Assembly: GCF_021018805.1 (NCBI RefSeq)
Contig: NC_086283.1
Coordinates: forward strand, 59,607,803 to 59,671,802
Source of the DNA: Prinia subflava
Taxonomy: Eukaryota; Chordata; Aves; Passeriformes; Cisticolidae
Reading direction: 5' to 3'
Length of the DNA stretch: 64,000 nt
Below, one piece after another: positions 1 through 12,052 of the stretch; the stretch's first letter is position 1; each line of letters opens with the position of its first letter. The position numbers and the translations under genes are program-made. The notes beneath the pieces were generated by a model. It saw only the letters and a program-made list of their open reading frames with translations. It was not told the origin of the DNA and did no database searches.

Positions 1-834
1 CCATGCTGAGCATGTAGTTTGTTAATAAAAATTTGTGAGGGTTTGTTTGGACCCTTTTGCTTTTTGCTATTCTTTTTCATCTGTGAACATCTATGAATCT
101 TGGTTGTTCCCCTCCACATAGGAGTGGGTTGTAACACCACTGCACAAACACTTAAGGGAAGATAAGAGCTGTATCTGCCTTCTCCAGTGCCAATCTCTGG
201 GCCAAGGATCGGCTGGACATCTCACCCTCTCACAGCAGCAGTCTGTTCTGCCAGCACATCTACTATGATCCAATTACTGACTCATGCCTCTACCTGAATT
301 AAGGTGCACACCACACCTTGTGCCCAAGTCAACAGTATGGATTTTATTTAACGGTAAATATGAAGTACAGACATAGAAATAGGAAAGAGAGGAGGGCCAG
401 AGGGAGAGAAAGAGATAGTTTAAGCAGAAGTCTATCACCAGACTTGGATCCAGAAAGCATCCTGTTGCATCTTTCTTCATCCTGGTCTTCTTGATGGTGT
501 GGTTCCCCAAAGTGTTCAAAACTTTTCACTGTTTATCCATTTTAGCAAACAAAGGTATTAATGCTCATTGGCTACAGAGTTAAACATTCAGAGTTGATTT
601 TCAGCACAGTGGCTGAGTTGGCTTTCTGTGTGGATTGTTTCTGTCCAGTACTGGTGCTCCTCCTGCTAGTCTTGGATAACACCCAGACAACCTTACTTCA
701 CGTTCCTCTCAGGAGGGTTAACTCACAGCCCAAGTTTCACAGAGGCATGTTCAGGGAGGGGGAGCTTCAATCGTCACAGATGAGCAGTTGCTTCTTTGGA
801 GAGTTTGTCAAACTGGGCAAAGTCTTTTGGTGAT
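1..834. other. No recognisable gene
   Basis: I see no splice-flanked coding segment, RNA gene or clear repeat here. The open frames are short, overlap on both strands and do not resemble a known family. The sequence is ordinary intergenic DNA up to the start of the CR1 element. Confidence 0.5.
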
Positions 835-2588
835 CTTAATGCATCTTGGAGGGGCAAGGAGGACCTCCATTCTTTATTGGACAAGGGAAGGAATATAGGA
901 TGAGGAAAAGGCTGAGGTACCTATCATCTTTGCTTCAGTTTTCAACAGTAAGAAAACTGAAGCAAAGGATCCAGGACAACGGGTTGTCCTTAGGACAACT
1001 GGCTTCCTGAGCTGGTAGATGGGGACAGGGAACAGAATAGCCTCCCCTGTTATCCAGGATGAAGCAGATAGTGACCTGCTGAGCCACTGAGATGCTCTCA
1101 AGTCTATGAGACCATATAGGATTCATCCTAGGGTGATGCGTGAGATGGCGGAAGACCTTGCCAAGATGCCTTCCATCATTTACCATCAGTCCTGGGTAAC
1201 CGGCTGACTGGGTTGGCCAACACAATGCTCATCCCATAAGAAAGGCTATAAGGAGCACATGGAAAACTACAGGCCTGTCAGCCTGACCTTGGTGCCCAGT
1301 AAGGTTATGGAACAGATCGTCTTGAATGTGAGAACACAGCACCTACAGGACAGCTGAGGGATCAGACCCAGCCAGCATGCATTAAGGAGGGGCAGGTTGT
1401 ACTTTGACCAACATCATCTCCTTTTATGACCAGCTGACAGGTCAGGTGGATGAAAGGAAGGCTGTGGATGTTGTCCACCTGACCTTCAGCAAAGCCTTTT
1501 ACACCATCTCCCGTAGCACACTCCTGGAAAAGCTGGCAGCCCATGGCTTGGACAGGAGCACTGGGTTAAGAACTGTCTGGATGGCCAGGCCCAGAGAGTG
1601 GTGGTGAACGGTGCTGAATCCAGATGGAGACTGATCATCAGTGGAGCCTCCCAGGGATCAGTGCTGGGGTCAGTCCTGCTGAATATTAATGGTCTGGAGG
1701 AGGGGACTGAGTCCACCATTAACAAATTTGAGATGATACCAAATCGGGTGCAAGTATTGATCTGTTAGAGGGTAGGAGGGCTCTGCAGAGGGAAGTGGAC
1801 AGGCTGGACAGGTGGGCTGAATCCAACAATATGAGATTTAACAAGTCCAAGTGCCAGGTCCTGCCCTCGAGTCACAACAACCCCCTGCAGCACCACAGGC
1901 TGGAGACGGTGTGGCTGGACAGTGCCCAGGCAGAAAGGGGCCTGGGGGTTCTGGTGACAGCAGCTGAACATGAGCCAGCAGAGTGCCCTGGTGGCCAAGA
2001 AGGCCAAGGGCATCCTGGCCTGGATCAGCAATGGTGTGTCCAGCAGGAGCAGGGAGGTCATTCTTCCCCTGTCCTGGGCACTGGTGAGGCCACACCTCGA
2101 GTGCTGTGTCCAGTTCTGGCCCCTCAGTTTAGGAAGGACTTTGAGGTACCCAAGCGTGTCCAGAGGAGGGCAACAAGGATAGTGAATGGTCTGGGACACA
2201 GGTCCTGTGAGGAGCACCTGAGGGAGCTGGGGTTGGTTAGCCTGGAGAAGAGAAGGCTCAGGGGTGACCTTATCAGCCTCTATAACTCCTTGGAAGGAGA
2301 GTATAGCCAAGTGGGGGTCAGTCTCTTTTCCCAGGCAGCCAGCAACAGAAGAGAACAAAGTCTTAAGCTGTACTGGGGGAGGTTGGGGTTGGACATTAGG
2401 AAAAAAATTATTCACAGAAAGGGTGATTTTGGGCATTGGAATAGGCTTCCCAGGCAGGTGGTGGAGGAAAGACGAGACATGGCTCTTAGTGCTGTGGTCT
2501 TGTTAACAAGGTGGTGGTTCAGTCATAGGTTGGACTCAATCATCTCAGAGGTTTTTTTCCAACCTAATTGATTCTGTGATTCTGTGAT
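835..2588 (+). mobile_element. CR1 non-LTR retrotransposon (LINE), 5'-truncated and degenerate
   Basis: On the plus strand the translated pieces read as a broken reverse transcriptase of the CR1 class. Around 1265-1320 there is an ENYRPVSL-like start of the RT domain, then an RT core with several frameshifts and stops through about 2300. The 3' end carries the CR1 hallmark, a short octamer-type repeat (ATTCTGTG twice) at about 2571-2588. The region before 1265 fits the linker upstream of RT. The left boundary is approximate. It is a dead copy and no frame spans the domain. Confidence 0.85.
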
Positions 2589-2723
2589 TGGTGTTTAAGG
2601 TAATTGTGCTTTTTAAGTCTCTTACAATATCTTATACAGCTCTGGTCATAGTGGAAGCACAGGTTCTCAGAGCCCCTGAGACTCATCAGCAGGGAGCAAA
2701 GCCATGGATCTACTCTTCCCTAG

Positions 2724-3502
2724 TGTCTTGGTTTGAAAGACAGATATCTACTAGGAAGGAGCAGGACTTCTCTAGAGATGTAGAATTTAAATCTCCTCCT
2801 TCCAAATTATTCTAATTAAAAAAATTAAAGGAGCTTTCAGACAGAGGTATGGGGGTAGGAATAACAGTTTTTTACTAGTACATATGACAAAATGACAAAC
2901 AAACAACTATAGCATTAATAATAAACAGAACTAAGAACCTTGAGGGCTTTCTTTCACAAAAGCCCAGAGCAGTTTGATCTCGGTGCCCCTGCAGGGCTCC
3001 GAGAGGCTGAGCTGGAAGGAAGGAAAGTCCCGGGCTGGTGGATGAGGAGCTCTGCGCTGGCAGCTGGAGCAGCAGGGGTGTCCCGGCAGGGCTGGGCAGT
3101 GCAGGGCTACAGAGTAGCAGGGGAACCTCAAAGCTCCGAAGAAGCAGTGGCGGTGGGGGGAGAGGCTGGAGAAAGCGAGTTCAGGATTCCCGGGTACACA
3201 GCAGATGACTGTAGATTTCCCAGGACGAGACAGAGGCAGAGGGCAGCCTGACCGTCCTCCTCGGCGCTGAGAGCAAGAGTGCCTCCCCCTCCCCCAGATC
3301 TGTCTTTTTGCTTTTCCTAAAGCTCATCATCTCTCCCCTCTGAGGGACACTCCCAGGGACTCAGAAACAATAGGTGTAGCCTCGTGCTGCCATATCCCTC
3401 AAGTACTCCTTTTGTTCTGACTAAGTAGTCATCAAGGCTTCTTGGAAACTTATGGGAAAAAATTCTGTGAGAAGAAAAAAAACCCAAATCTAACCCCCAA
3501 CA
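2724..3502 (+). mobile_element. Solo LTR, family A (779 bp), TSD CCTAG
   Basis: The element starts TGTCTTGGTTTG and ends CCCCCAACA, so it has TG...CA ends. It is flanked by a perfect 5-bp duplication, CCTAG at 2719-2723 and 3503-3507. No internal retroviral sequence follows, so it is a solo LTR left by recombination between the two LTRs of a provirus. It is homologous along most of its length to the LTR at 40995-41815 and to the fragment at 51609-52005. The 5-bp TSD would fit an ERVL-type element, but the family assignment is inference. Confidence 0.92.
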
Positions 3503-3985
3503 CCTAGAGATCACCTGCACAGGTGATGCTTGACCAGCATACCTAGCTGATGTGTGCAGTGCCTGTTAAGGCCATATTTGGTTTTTGTCCACAGTGTTTA
3601 CTTTGTAAGAAGAGAACCTCCCCCTCATAAAAACTGCATTCAATTAATGACATTTTCTGATTCAAGAGTGAACTTAAAACAAAAAAGATCGAAAGAAAGG
3701 AAAAATCCAGCCTCCAGAGATTTAATTAAAAATTCAGGACCTCAAAGATATTGAGCAACTTAATTCCCAATATCTGTTTATCACATTTGGGAGTCTCCAC
3801 ATGTTTTCAGCTGCCAGAGACCATCTTCCCATGCTTTCAGAAAAGTCACAGGCTGTCAGGCATTCTTGCAAGATCTGGAGGGCTGAGTCTCCCCAGGCTG
3901 GTAGTGAGAAGGGCACTAGGGCTTGAGGAGTCAGGAGGGTATCCTTCTTCAGGGGCTTGGGCATTTCTTTGTCTCCTCCTTGGGC
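3503..3985. other. Intergenic, nothing recognised
   Basis: This lies between the solo LTR and the RING pseudogene. No exon-like segment or repeat could be supported. Confidence 0.4.
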
Positions 3986-4106
3986 CAGCAAGGGACCAAG
4001 GTTTCTCCATTTTGTTGCAGTGTATGAGATCCTTTGGTAGTGCCAGTGATGGGGAGCAGCTTCCAGGACTCCCCAAACTGCCACGGAGAACAGACAGAGC
4101 CATGGG

Positions 4107-4433
4107 TATTGGTGACTGATTGAGAGATGGGAAGACTGACTCGGTGATCAGAATTTGGTTTTACTCAGGTTTCCCAAAAGCTTATATACTATTTCAGACA
4201 GGTTAATAATTTCTACTACAATAATCAGGTTTAAAATCACACATAGAAAACTCATGCATTTTACAACAATCCTTTGCTTGCAGAAGTTGATTGAATCTTC
4301 TCTCTCCTCATAAGCAGGTTTAATCCCATCTCCTGTAATTTTCAGTTCTGTTGGTTCCTGCCATGGCACCTTGGTTATCAAACCAGCTATGCTAATCAAG
4401 TCTGTTTGACTCTCTGTCTTGTGTATTCCCATA
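4107..4433. mobile_element. 327-bp insertion of unknown type in the RING pseudogene, direct repeat ATGGG
   Basis: Comparison with the live paralogue (GCCATGGGGACAG at 43181) shows that these 327 bp are extra. The sequence ATGGG is present on both sides (4102-4106 and 4434-4438), as expected of a 5-bp target duplication. The ends, TATTGG and CCCATA, are imperfectly inverted. They do not have the TG...CA form of an LTR, and the interior matches nothing I recognise. It could be a truncated LTR or a small non-autonomous element. Confidence 0.7.
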
Positions 4434-4857
4434 ATGGGGACAGAGTGGAGCTGCTCCATTTGCCATGATGAGCAAGAGGGTGTTGCTTATGTGACACCCT
4501 GTGGCCATGAGTTCTGCATGGGCTGCATCCTGCGTTGGGCAGAGAGGAAACCGGAGTGCCCACTCTGCAGAAGATTGATAGAATCTGTCAGGTTTTCTCT
4601 GCAGGAACAAAAATACCTAGACTGTGTCATCACACCCCAGGGAGAACCACCAGAGACCAGCAGCCTGGTTGAACGCAGGGCTGGATCCAGGCAGAAGGAG
4701 CTCTTGGCCTCCTGGATGAAAACAGCTGCCAGTGCCTTGCAGTTCTTCAATCTTCTTTGCAAGGGACACTCTCCCCAGCTAAGCAGGGACCTACAGCATC
4801 CTCATGGTGGCAGTGAGAACAGCCTCGTATGCCCTGTGCCTCTGTGGTCCAGATGGG

Positions 4858-5582
4858 TGTAGCAAGGCATCTCACCCCAGAGGAGCTTATCTGTTGCTTT
4901 TAGCTGGTGGAATAGCAGAGCATCTTGCCCCTGAAGAACTTATCTGTCTCTCAATAATTGGCAAAAAAATGTGATAAGCTGTCTTGTACTGAGTTATTTT
5001 CACACCATGGGAGTAACACTCCCAGCTGACAACAAACATCTTGCTGTGGTAGTGACATCTGGAAAGATAAGATGGAATTTCTGACTGAGGGACACCTCAC
5101 CTTACAAACTATAAAAGCTACACTAAATTTTCACAAACTGGGAAAGCTTCTGCACATTCCCTGGAAATGAGTGGGATTTTCCCCCAAAGCAGGGACAGCT
5201 GATTTGTGGTTACTCCTCTGAGGCTGAGTGAAAGGATTTGGTATACACTATTGTCATTTCAGTGGTAAATGACATCTGAATCCTAGTCTATATTATTTCC
5301 TTTGCTTTAATACAGGTACAATAATATTATGTACTGTTTAATGTAATCTACTAGATTAGCTTTTTAGTTTATACCATGTAGTAAATAATTCTGATTAAGG
5401 CCTTGTTTTGGTTATCTGCTGTCTGTTCAATAAATAACTCATTTTACAAATAGACCTGATCTCCCATCCTTAGAACTTTCAGGTCAGAGTAATTTTAGAT
5501 GTGGGCCACCTAAACTTAAACCGCTGCCAAAAATCTGAGTTAAAGGCAGGGCTTGCCTGAAGCTCCCAGTTGATCCATGACA
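4858..5582 (+). mobile_element. Solo LTR, family B (725 bp) inside the RING pseudogene
   Basis: Ends are TGTAGC...ATGACA. The flanks are ATGGG (4853-4857) and ACGGG (5583-5587), a 5-bp TSD with one change. Removing the element restores the reading of the live paralogue (GATGGGGAGG). It contains a TATA-like box (ACTATAAAAG, near 5108) and an AATAAA near 5430, both in plus orientation. Confidence 0.88.
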
Positions 5583-5988
5583 ACGGGGAGGTCATGGTCC
5601 AGATGCTGCAGCCTCTCCTGGAGGAACATACAGAACACCTGGTTGACGGCATTGTCAATTTCATTGTGGGCCAATGCAGTGAGGATGCCCAGAGGCTGCT
5701 GTGCTCCCATGCTGCTGACAGGGAGGACAACAGCCATGAGGCCAGTTCCTGCTCCACCAGCTCCACCAGTTCCACCAGCTCCACCAGCTCCCAGGGAGGG
5801 GCTCCCACCTGGCATCCAATCCCTGCCAGCAGCCCTGCAGGCTCAGACATGGAGGACCAACCCAGCACATCAGAAGCTGCCCTCTGTGCCCTCCGCATCC
5901 TCCAGTCATCTGTGCCAACTGGTGCAGAGCAGGTGCAGCCCCAGAAAGAGCAGGGGGAAGTGGTGGTGGCAAGTTGCTCTGCCCAGGG

Positions 5989-6461
5989 TGTTACCTAATG
6001 TCAAAAGAGAAAACTCTTGCAACAGTCTTAAAACAGTAAAAGAACCCCAGGTCTTCACTGGAAGCTTCCAGGTGCCCCCATGGTTATGGGCACACCTGGC
6101 ACCAGATTTCTACAATTTTTGCAAGTTTAACAAGTTAGCATATCTAAGAAATACTGTTCAATTAGAAGAGCAGTTGGTTAGGTAATTTCCCCCTGGGTTC
6201 TGCCCCACTGGAATTGTTCCAGGGGCTTTCTTGTTATGTCTTCTCAGTGGAAAACACAGTGTCCTTGCTAGCCTAAAAAGCAAGACAAAACAGTATTTCA
6301 GGAATGTGTTAGAAGGTTAGCTTACTGTTCTAAAAGGTAGGGGCAAAGGGTAGGAAAAGTACCAGGAGCTACAACCATGTATTAGCAGTCTACAAATCTA
6401 CAAATATATGAAAAATGTATAGAAATCAAAATTCTCTATCTATCAAAATTCTGCTGCATCA
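5989..6461 (+). mobile_element. Solo LTR-like insertion, family C (473 bp) inside the RING pseudogene
   Basis: It starts TGTTACC and ends GCATCA. The 4-bp sequence AGGG is duplicated at 5985-5988 and 6462-6465, and removing the insertion restores the paralogue's CCCAGGGCAGCAG. A 4-bp TSD is typical of class I (gammaretrovirus-like) elements. The strand is not certain. Confidence 0.78.
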
Positions 6462-6670
6462 AGGGCAGCAGCCACTGTCATGCTGCCCCTTGTCAGGGCT
6501 AGGAACACTCTTGCAGGGGACCCTGGCAGTCCCCAAAGAGGAGAGCTGCTTGCCCAAGGATTCCACTGAGCCATGCAGACAACCCGCTTCACTAGCAGAA
6601 CTAACAGGGCTCCAATACACTTTTAATCTGGAAAAAGGAAACACATTATTTCCCTCACACAGTCTCTGGC

Positions 6671-7300
6671 TGCTGCTTTCTCCCCCTTCTGGTGTCTTTC
6701 CCCTTCCCCTTGTGCCCCACTGGGGTTGGCATTTGCCTGTTAGGGAGGCAGGCTATTGAGGAAGTTGCTGTTGCAATGAGAGCTGCAGGTTGAGCTCTGG
6801 ATGGGAGCTGGAGGCAAGGGGCCATGAACTGCCAACCCTTGGCACAGGGACCTGTGGCACCAGGCTGGGGACTGGACACTGAGACCTCCGGACTTTGGTG
6901 CCGTGAGGGTATGAAAGCCCAGGGGATCCTTTGTTCAGTGTCCCTTCTCAGAGGCACCAGCTGGAGCTGTTGTAACTCAGTTATTGCACCATGATTAAGC
7001 TCTTTGAAGGACCTGGATGTCCGAGAATCTGCTGTGTAAAACCTGGGGTTGAGCTGGTAAGGAATCCTGGTCTAAATGTGAGTGTGAAGGGGCTTCAGTC
7101 CCAGCTCAGGTGGTGTGAATGTGACTGCCAGAGTAGCTCCTGGACGGTCAGATAGGGAAGTTTCCCTAACAGCAGGCTTCAGGGCTGGACCCAGGTGACA
7201 CCAGCCTGTCAAATGCCCTGTGGGTCTTCAGAAGCAGCCAGCTAGATAGCAGCTTTATGGGGAGAGCAGCAGGGAGGGCAGCACAACCTGGCTGAAAGGT
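6671..7300. other. Intergenic, nothing recognised
   Basis: No coding or repeat feature could be supported between the RING pseudogene and the MROH-like exons. Confidence 0.4.
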
Positions 7301-7313
7301 GCCTGGGCCTTAC

Positions 7314-7904
7314 CTCCCATTTGGAAATGTCAGCCAGCCCATGACTCAGATTCCTGATCCTCCCCCAGACCCTCTTCTGCACAGTAGTGGTTTCAGAGTT
7401 GGTGAAGTCCAGTAGCACCTGGGAAAAGAGAACTGTAGATGATCCCTGGAGCAAACACCCACTCCAGTAAGAGCAGTACAACTCCACTCCTGGGCAAGAC
7501 TTGCATGGTCCCGCAAAGCTTCCTCTGACCTTGAGCAAAGTCTTGGTGGGCTCCTGCTCCAAGAGTCCCTTGCACACCTGGGACAAAGGCCCAAGGCCAA
7601 TCCTCTTGCAAGGTATATGGCATCCTCTGCAGCCACTGTACTCCAAAAGAGCTTGATGCGAGCCCCTGGTGCTTCCCCAGGGGAATCGAGCACCCTTCCC
7701 ACAGCACACTGCCTGTATGGCACTGGGCTGGGGACCATTCACCCAGGAGTGGGCAATCCCTCCTACCTGGGGTGAGGAACAGTCCTGTGTACACACTCTT
7801 TTCACAGACCAGAACTCAAAGATGTCATGCAGCACCTCATTGACTCTGGAGGCAGAAGAGCTGAGCACCATTGCTTCCAGCCTGGTGTCCAGAGCTCTCA
7901 GGGT
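7314..7904 (-). pseudogene. Two maestro/MROH-like HEAT-repeat exons, isolated and probably non-functional
   Basis: The first exon, 7904-7815 (30 codons), follows a good acceptor (TTGTCCTTGCAG) and encodes TLRALDTRLEAMVLSS then a segment ending EVLHDIFE. The second, 7418-7314 (35 codons), follows TTTTCCCAG, begins VLLDFTNSETTTVQ and ends at a GTAAGG donor. Both lengths are whole codons, so the frames join. They resemble an exon pair of the maestro heat-like repeat proteins, a family I know as multicopy in songbirds. The expected donor after the first exon reads TT instead of GT, and I find no further exons nearby, so I call it a fragment. The assignment rests on recollection of the family pattern. 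Confidence 0.55.
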
Positions 7905-7919
7905 CTGCAAGGACAACAG

Positions 7920-8985
7920 AAATTGATGGCAGTGATTCTGCTGTTCCTTCCCACCCTGGAAGATTAATCTGAACTCTCATGGACAGGACAGGATGTATCT
8001 GCTGCCTGGGAGAGAGATAAAGGCAGAGAGTCTGCTCACTATATATAAATATACAAATACCAATTTCAGCTATGAAATTTAATTTATTGCAGATTGCTAC
8101 AACTGCGCTGCCTATATCTAAGCATGCAAATATCAATGTATCTATCTAAGTATCCATATACCTCTAACTGTGTAAGTACAACACAATACATCTCCAAGTA
8201 TAACTATATAGAGAGGGATCCCAGGTAGTCCATTTTCACAGGCTTTCCCTTGGTAACTTCCTCTCATGCAAAGCAGCCTTTCTGGAAACATACACAGATG
8301 GACATCTAGGAAGCAAAGGAAACTCTAAGTCAACACTCGACCTTGTTTATGTCTCCCTTGACAGGACACCTAGCAACTGTATTTCTATCAAAGACTATAA
8401 AACATGGCCTGAAAGGCAGGCTCTTCCTTGGGAAGAGGTATTTGACCATTTGAGCTCAACAGCATTTGAGGCCTGCTGTTTAAAGAACAGGAATTCTTAC
8501 AAGTTTTCAAAACGTTAAAGTTTTGAAGTACCCTGATAAAAGCTAGCACTAGCACTGTAAATGGCACCCACAAGAACTTTGAAGAGAGACATTCACATCT
8601 TATGAAAAGACCTCCAAAATTGTTTCTTCTCTGTACTGATAAAGAGACCACAGTCCTTACTTAAATGGTAGAAACTGACAGGCATTGTGAGATGAGTTTT
8701 TAACTAACGTTGTTACGTGGGATCATGAAACTACCCTTTGAAGTGAGTAACAGCTCCTCCAACTCTACTTTCAGCTCTTGGATCAACTACTCTGACCTCC
8801 TTTCTATAAAAGTCAGGCTCAGAGTAGCTGTCTCAGTCTTCTCTAAAAACATGCAGACTCTCTTCTTACCAGGGTCCTCTGGCTCAAGGGAACTGCTCCT
8901 ACAGCTCGTGTTGCCAATTGAAGCTCTCTCTTCCACTGCAATATTCCCAGGCTCAAATCCTGACCCACACTGACCCCAAATATTC
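7920..8985. other. Intergenic, nothing recognised
   Basis: No supported exon, RNA gene or transposon end was found here. Confidence 0.4.
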
Positions 8986-8989
8986 TCTT

Positions 8990-9038
8990 ACAAACAAACA
9001 AACAAACAAACAAACAAACATACATACATACATACATA
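8990..9038 (+). repeat. Tetranucleotide microsatellite (ACAA)n then (CATA)n
   Basis: About eight copies of ACAA run directly into about five copies of CATA. The short open frames on the minus strand with CMYVCLFVC-type repeats come only from this microsatellite. Confidence 0.95.
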
Positions 9039-9039
9039 A

Positions 9040-10977
9040 GAAGCAAACTCCAAGATCACTTGCCATTTTCTTGTAATCATTTTTGGGACACAATAATAAC
9101 TGTTCTTCTTTACCCTGAAAGGATATGTAACACAAGGTTAACACTGTTAACATGGTTTACATGGTAAGCATTTTAAATTCAGACATTTGCCAAACTGAAA
9201 CTCAAACTCTTACAAAATACCTATTAATCAAAAAACAGAATGCAGCAAGTGAGACTACATGTCCCCACAGCCTGAACTTTGCCCTTGCTTATGACACTAG
9301 CTATAAGAAACAAGAAGAAACCCAGAGGGAGAAATCAAGGAGCCTTCCCAGTTACGAGAGTTACATGTGTGTTATTACCGAGAGATCTTGCTCAAACCAC
9401 TGCACAGGTCTATGTGGTGCAAAACTACATTCATGAGCCACACATTTCTGGCTGTGAATCTCACCCCACCTCATCCAATTACTAAGTCTAATTGCTAATT
9501 AATAATTTAGTAATTATTAAATTATAACATGTTGCTTGCTTTTTGGAGCTCTTCTCTCCCCCTCCGTACGTATTTTGTAGGCAACCATTTACTGCATGGG
9601 TATATTTTCACGATTAAGTGGCAAAAATCTATAGGGTTAAAAAAACCTCATAAAGCTAGACAACCTAGTTACATTTCTGTCCCACTGAGGAAGTAAAGAC
9701 CTGAAGTTAAGTACCTGGAATTTATCTTTAGACAAAAAAAATATTCTCATTATCACCTGTTCAAGAATATAAGTTTCTTCTGCAAACAGACTAGCCATTG
9801 GTATCTTGAAGATGAATAATTGTTTAGAGCCTGCAACATTTCCTTCTATTAAGGAAACAAAGGCTTTTGAAAACTGGTATGTGTGAGTTTACAGAAGACA
9901 AAAGGGCATCACACTGGGTAACAGGATATGGATAATTCCAAAAAATCACACTCCCCACCTCGAGTCTGCTCTTACTCAAATATTTAAAGGGCCTATGTAT
10001 ATTAATAGAAATATTTAAATGCCTATGTATATTAATAGACATTTTTGATGAAGCCACATAAAAATATGCAAAAAGGCTGGGTAAATACAGGAACTAAACA
10101 CCCAGGTAAGTCTGGGAAGAGCCAAGAGCTAAAGAAAGGAGATTTTTAATCAAAAGAGGGAAGCTGTCAAACCAAAGACCTAATAGTCCCTAAACTACTC
10201 TGCAACACGGAATAAGCTGCAAATCTTTAACCATTTCAAATCCAAGACCAACAACACCTTTCTTACCACATACATAACTCATGAGGACTCAAAACCAAAC
10301 CACCTGTTCCCCAACAACTCCTTGACTCACACGCTTAATGCCTCTATTCTTAAGGATGAAATGTAGGCCCTAATTGCCATAACCTTCAAAAATGGAAAAT
10401 ATATGCTTCTCAAAACACTGTTCAAAAGCTGTCAAAACCGACGAAGTTCAAAATGCAGGCAAGACAATTCACTTAGTGGGAACTAAGGAAGGAGTCCTGC
10501 CACCTCTGCGTGCTCTGGCACAAGGACATGCTCCTCTCTACCCAGCATGGAACAAAACAGCCTAGTCCAGGCTGGACCTTTGTAGCCAATTCATCAGAAT
10601 ATACATCTTTCTGGAAAGACACACAAGAGGAAGATGAGTAATTGTTGCAACATGGAGAGCAATAACGGCAAGTTTGCACCAGCTGAGGATTTCCCACTTA
10701 GAAACCAAACTGAAGGCATCAGGACAATAAATTAGTAGCTTCAACACATACACAAACATGGCATTTCAAGTGCCGACATACTAGGCAGTCTTGCAGCAGC
10801 AAGAGATACAGCCAACATCTTTCTTTTCCTTTGTGTTCAAAACCAAAAGGAGAGACTGTATTTGGTGCTGTAACAGAGTAACTTCTCCCATACCCCTCTA
10901 TGCACATAAGACTTAGAGTTTTCTACACAATAACCAGCCACAGGCAGAGCACAGGACACTCAGAACCTGTCAGGTGC
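9040..10977. other. AT-rich intergenic DNA, nothing recognised
   Basis: This stretch has only short chance frames. There is a small local duplication near 9975-10035, where the GCCTATGTATATTAATAGA block occurs twice. No gene is visible. Confidence 0.4.
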
Positions 10978-11618
10978 TGTGATAAATGCCAATAACTCGC
11001 TTTTTGAAATTTATGAAAATTTAATAAAGAATAAAAATTGGTTACAAAAATATTAATACAATAATAAAAGTTTAAAAAGTTTTCAGAGACAGGACAAATA
11101 ATGAGACAACAAGAGCAAAGAAGGTAGCCCGGGCTTTTGTCCCCCCTCCCTCCCAGACAAAGGCTAGGAAGGAGAAGGGCCCAGAACAAAGAGAAGTCTT
11201 CTTTTTTTTAAGCCTTCAGTTTATGACTATACATATCTTACGTAAAACAAGTAATTTTCAGCTGTTTCTTGTCACAAAAGCTTTCTGTTAATTAAAAGAA
11301 CGCATGAGAGCATACGTCCTTGAGAAAGTTAGGTTCTGTGGATAAGAGGCCATAAATTCTTCTTCACTAGAAGGTTTAGAGGCCTCTGTAAGGTTTAGGG
11401 GCCTCTGTGAATGTTATCTCTGTGCTGAGGAATTTTTCTTCTTGAGCAAAAAAATATAACACACATACACAGCTTCTATTGTACTATAACTTATTGTTAA
11501 TTACAAAACTACATTCACTACATTATTCTAATGTTAATATAGTATAACTTTTCTATCTATCAGATTACATATAGTAAATATCTGCGTAGAGCCACACATA
11601 CAATATGCCTTTTTCACA
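10978..11618 (-). mobile_element. Solo LTR of the same family as the 48.6-56.0 kb provirus (641 bp)
   Basis: The ends, TGTGATAAA...TTTTTCACA, and nearly the whole length match the proviral LTRs at 48620-49260 and 55400-56040, in the same orientation. The flanks are GGTGC (10973-10977) and AGTGC (11619-11623), a 5-bp TSD with one mutation. Sequence beyond 11618 is not retroviral, so this is a solo LTR. It carries several differences from the proviral LTRs that those share with each other, so it comes from an older or separate insertion. Confidence 0.93.
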
Positions 11619-12052
11619 AGTGCCATAAAGTAAGAACATGTGAAGATGCTTTGTACCAACCAAATGTTCATAAACTGTATTTTCCATAGAAAACATAAAA
11701 TTAGTAACCCCATCTAACCATTTCCCTGAATTTTCAACAGAAATGTTTGCCTTCATTGGCAATTCTCAAAATACTCTTTAGGATCAAAGACATAACCTAA
11801 AAAGCTTCCACTTCTTCTACATGAATGAACCCACAACACGCATTTTTCCCTTGAAAATGAGCACCTGAATTTGGACAACACAAGCAATAGTCTCACACTC
11901 CCGGAATGCGGGATAGTTTTGATTCATTTCTCTTTTATAAATTTTGCTTTAATAAACAATCACTTAACTAAAGATGATTTTACTTCTCAAGCACGTGATG
12001 ACACCGAAAAGCTCTCAGTGCACACCCCAGCATTGCCATCTATTAGAGCTAC

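Larger units (their letters stand above)
3990..6670 (+). pseudogene. Topors-like RING-finger gene, disrupted by three insertions
   Basis: This is a broken paralogue of the RING gene at 43183-45276. The segment 4010-4106 matches the 5' flank of that gene, and 4434-4680 matches its RING domain at about 98%. The RING keeps all eight zinc ligands of a C3HC4 RING; CPIC has become CSIC. A part corresponding to roughly 43518-43640 of the live gene is deleted near 4790. The 5585-5988 block matches 43705-44108 with a single mismatch. The 3' end, 6462-6670, resembles the usual C-terminal tail and 3'UTR at lower identity, and the AATAAA seen in the live genes is mutated here. Insertions at 4107-4433, 4858-5582 and 5989-6461 interrupt the frame, so no full product is possible. 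Confidence 0.9.

Noticed and set aside
8843..9153. Minus-strand frames with CMYVCLFVC repeats
   Set aside because: Translation of the ACAA/CATA microsatellite.
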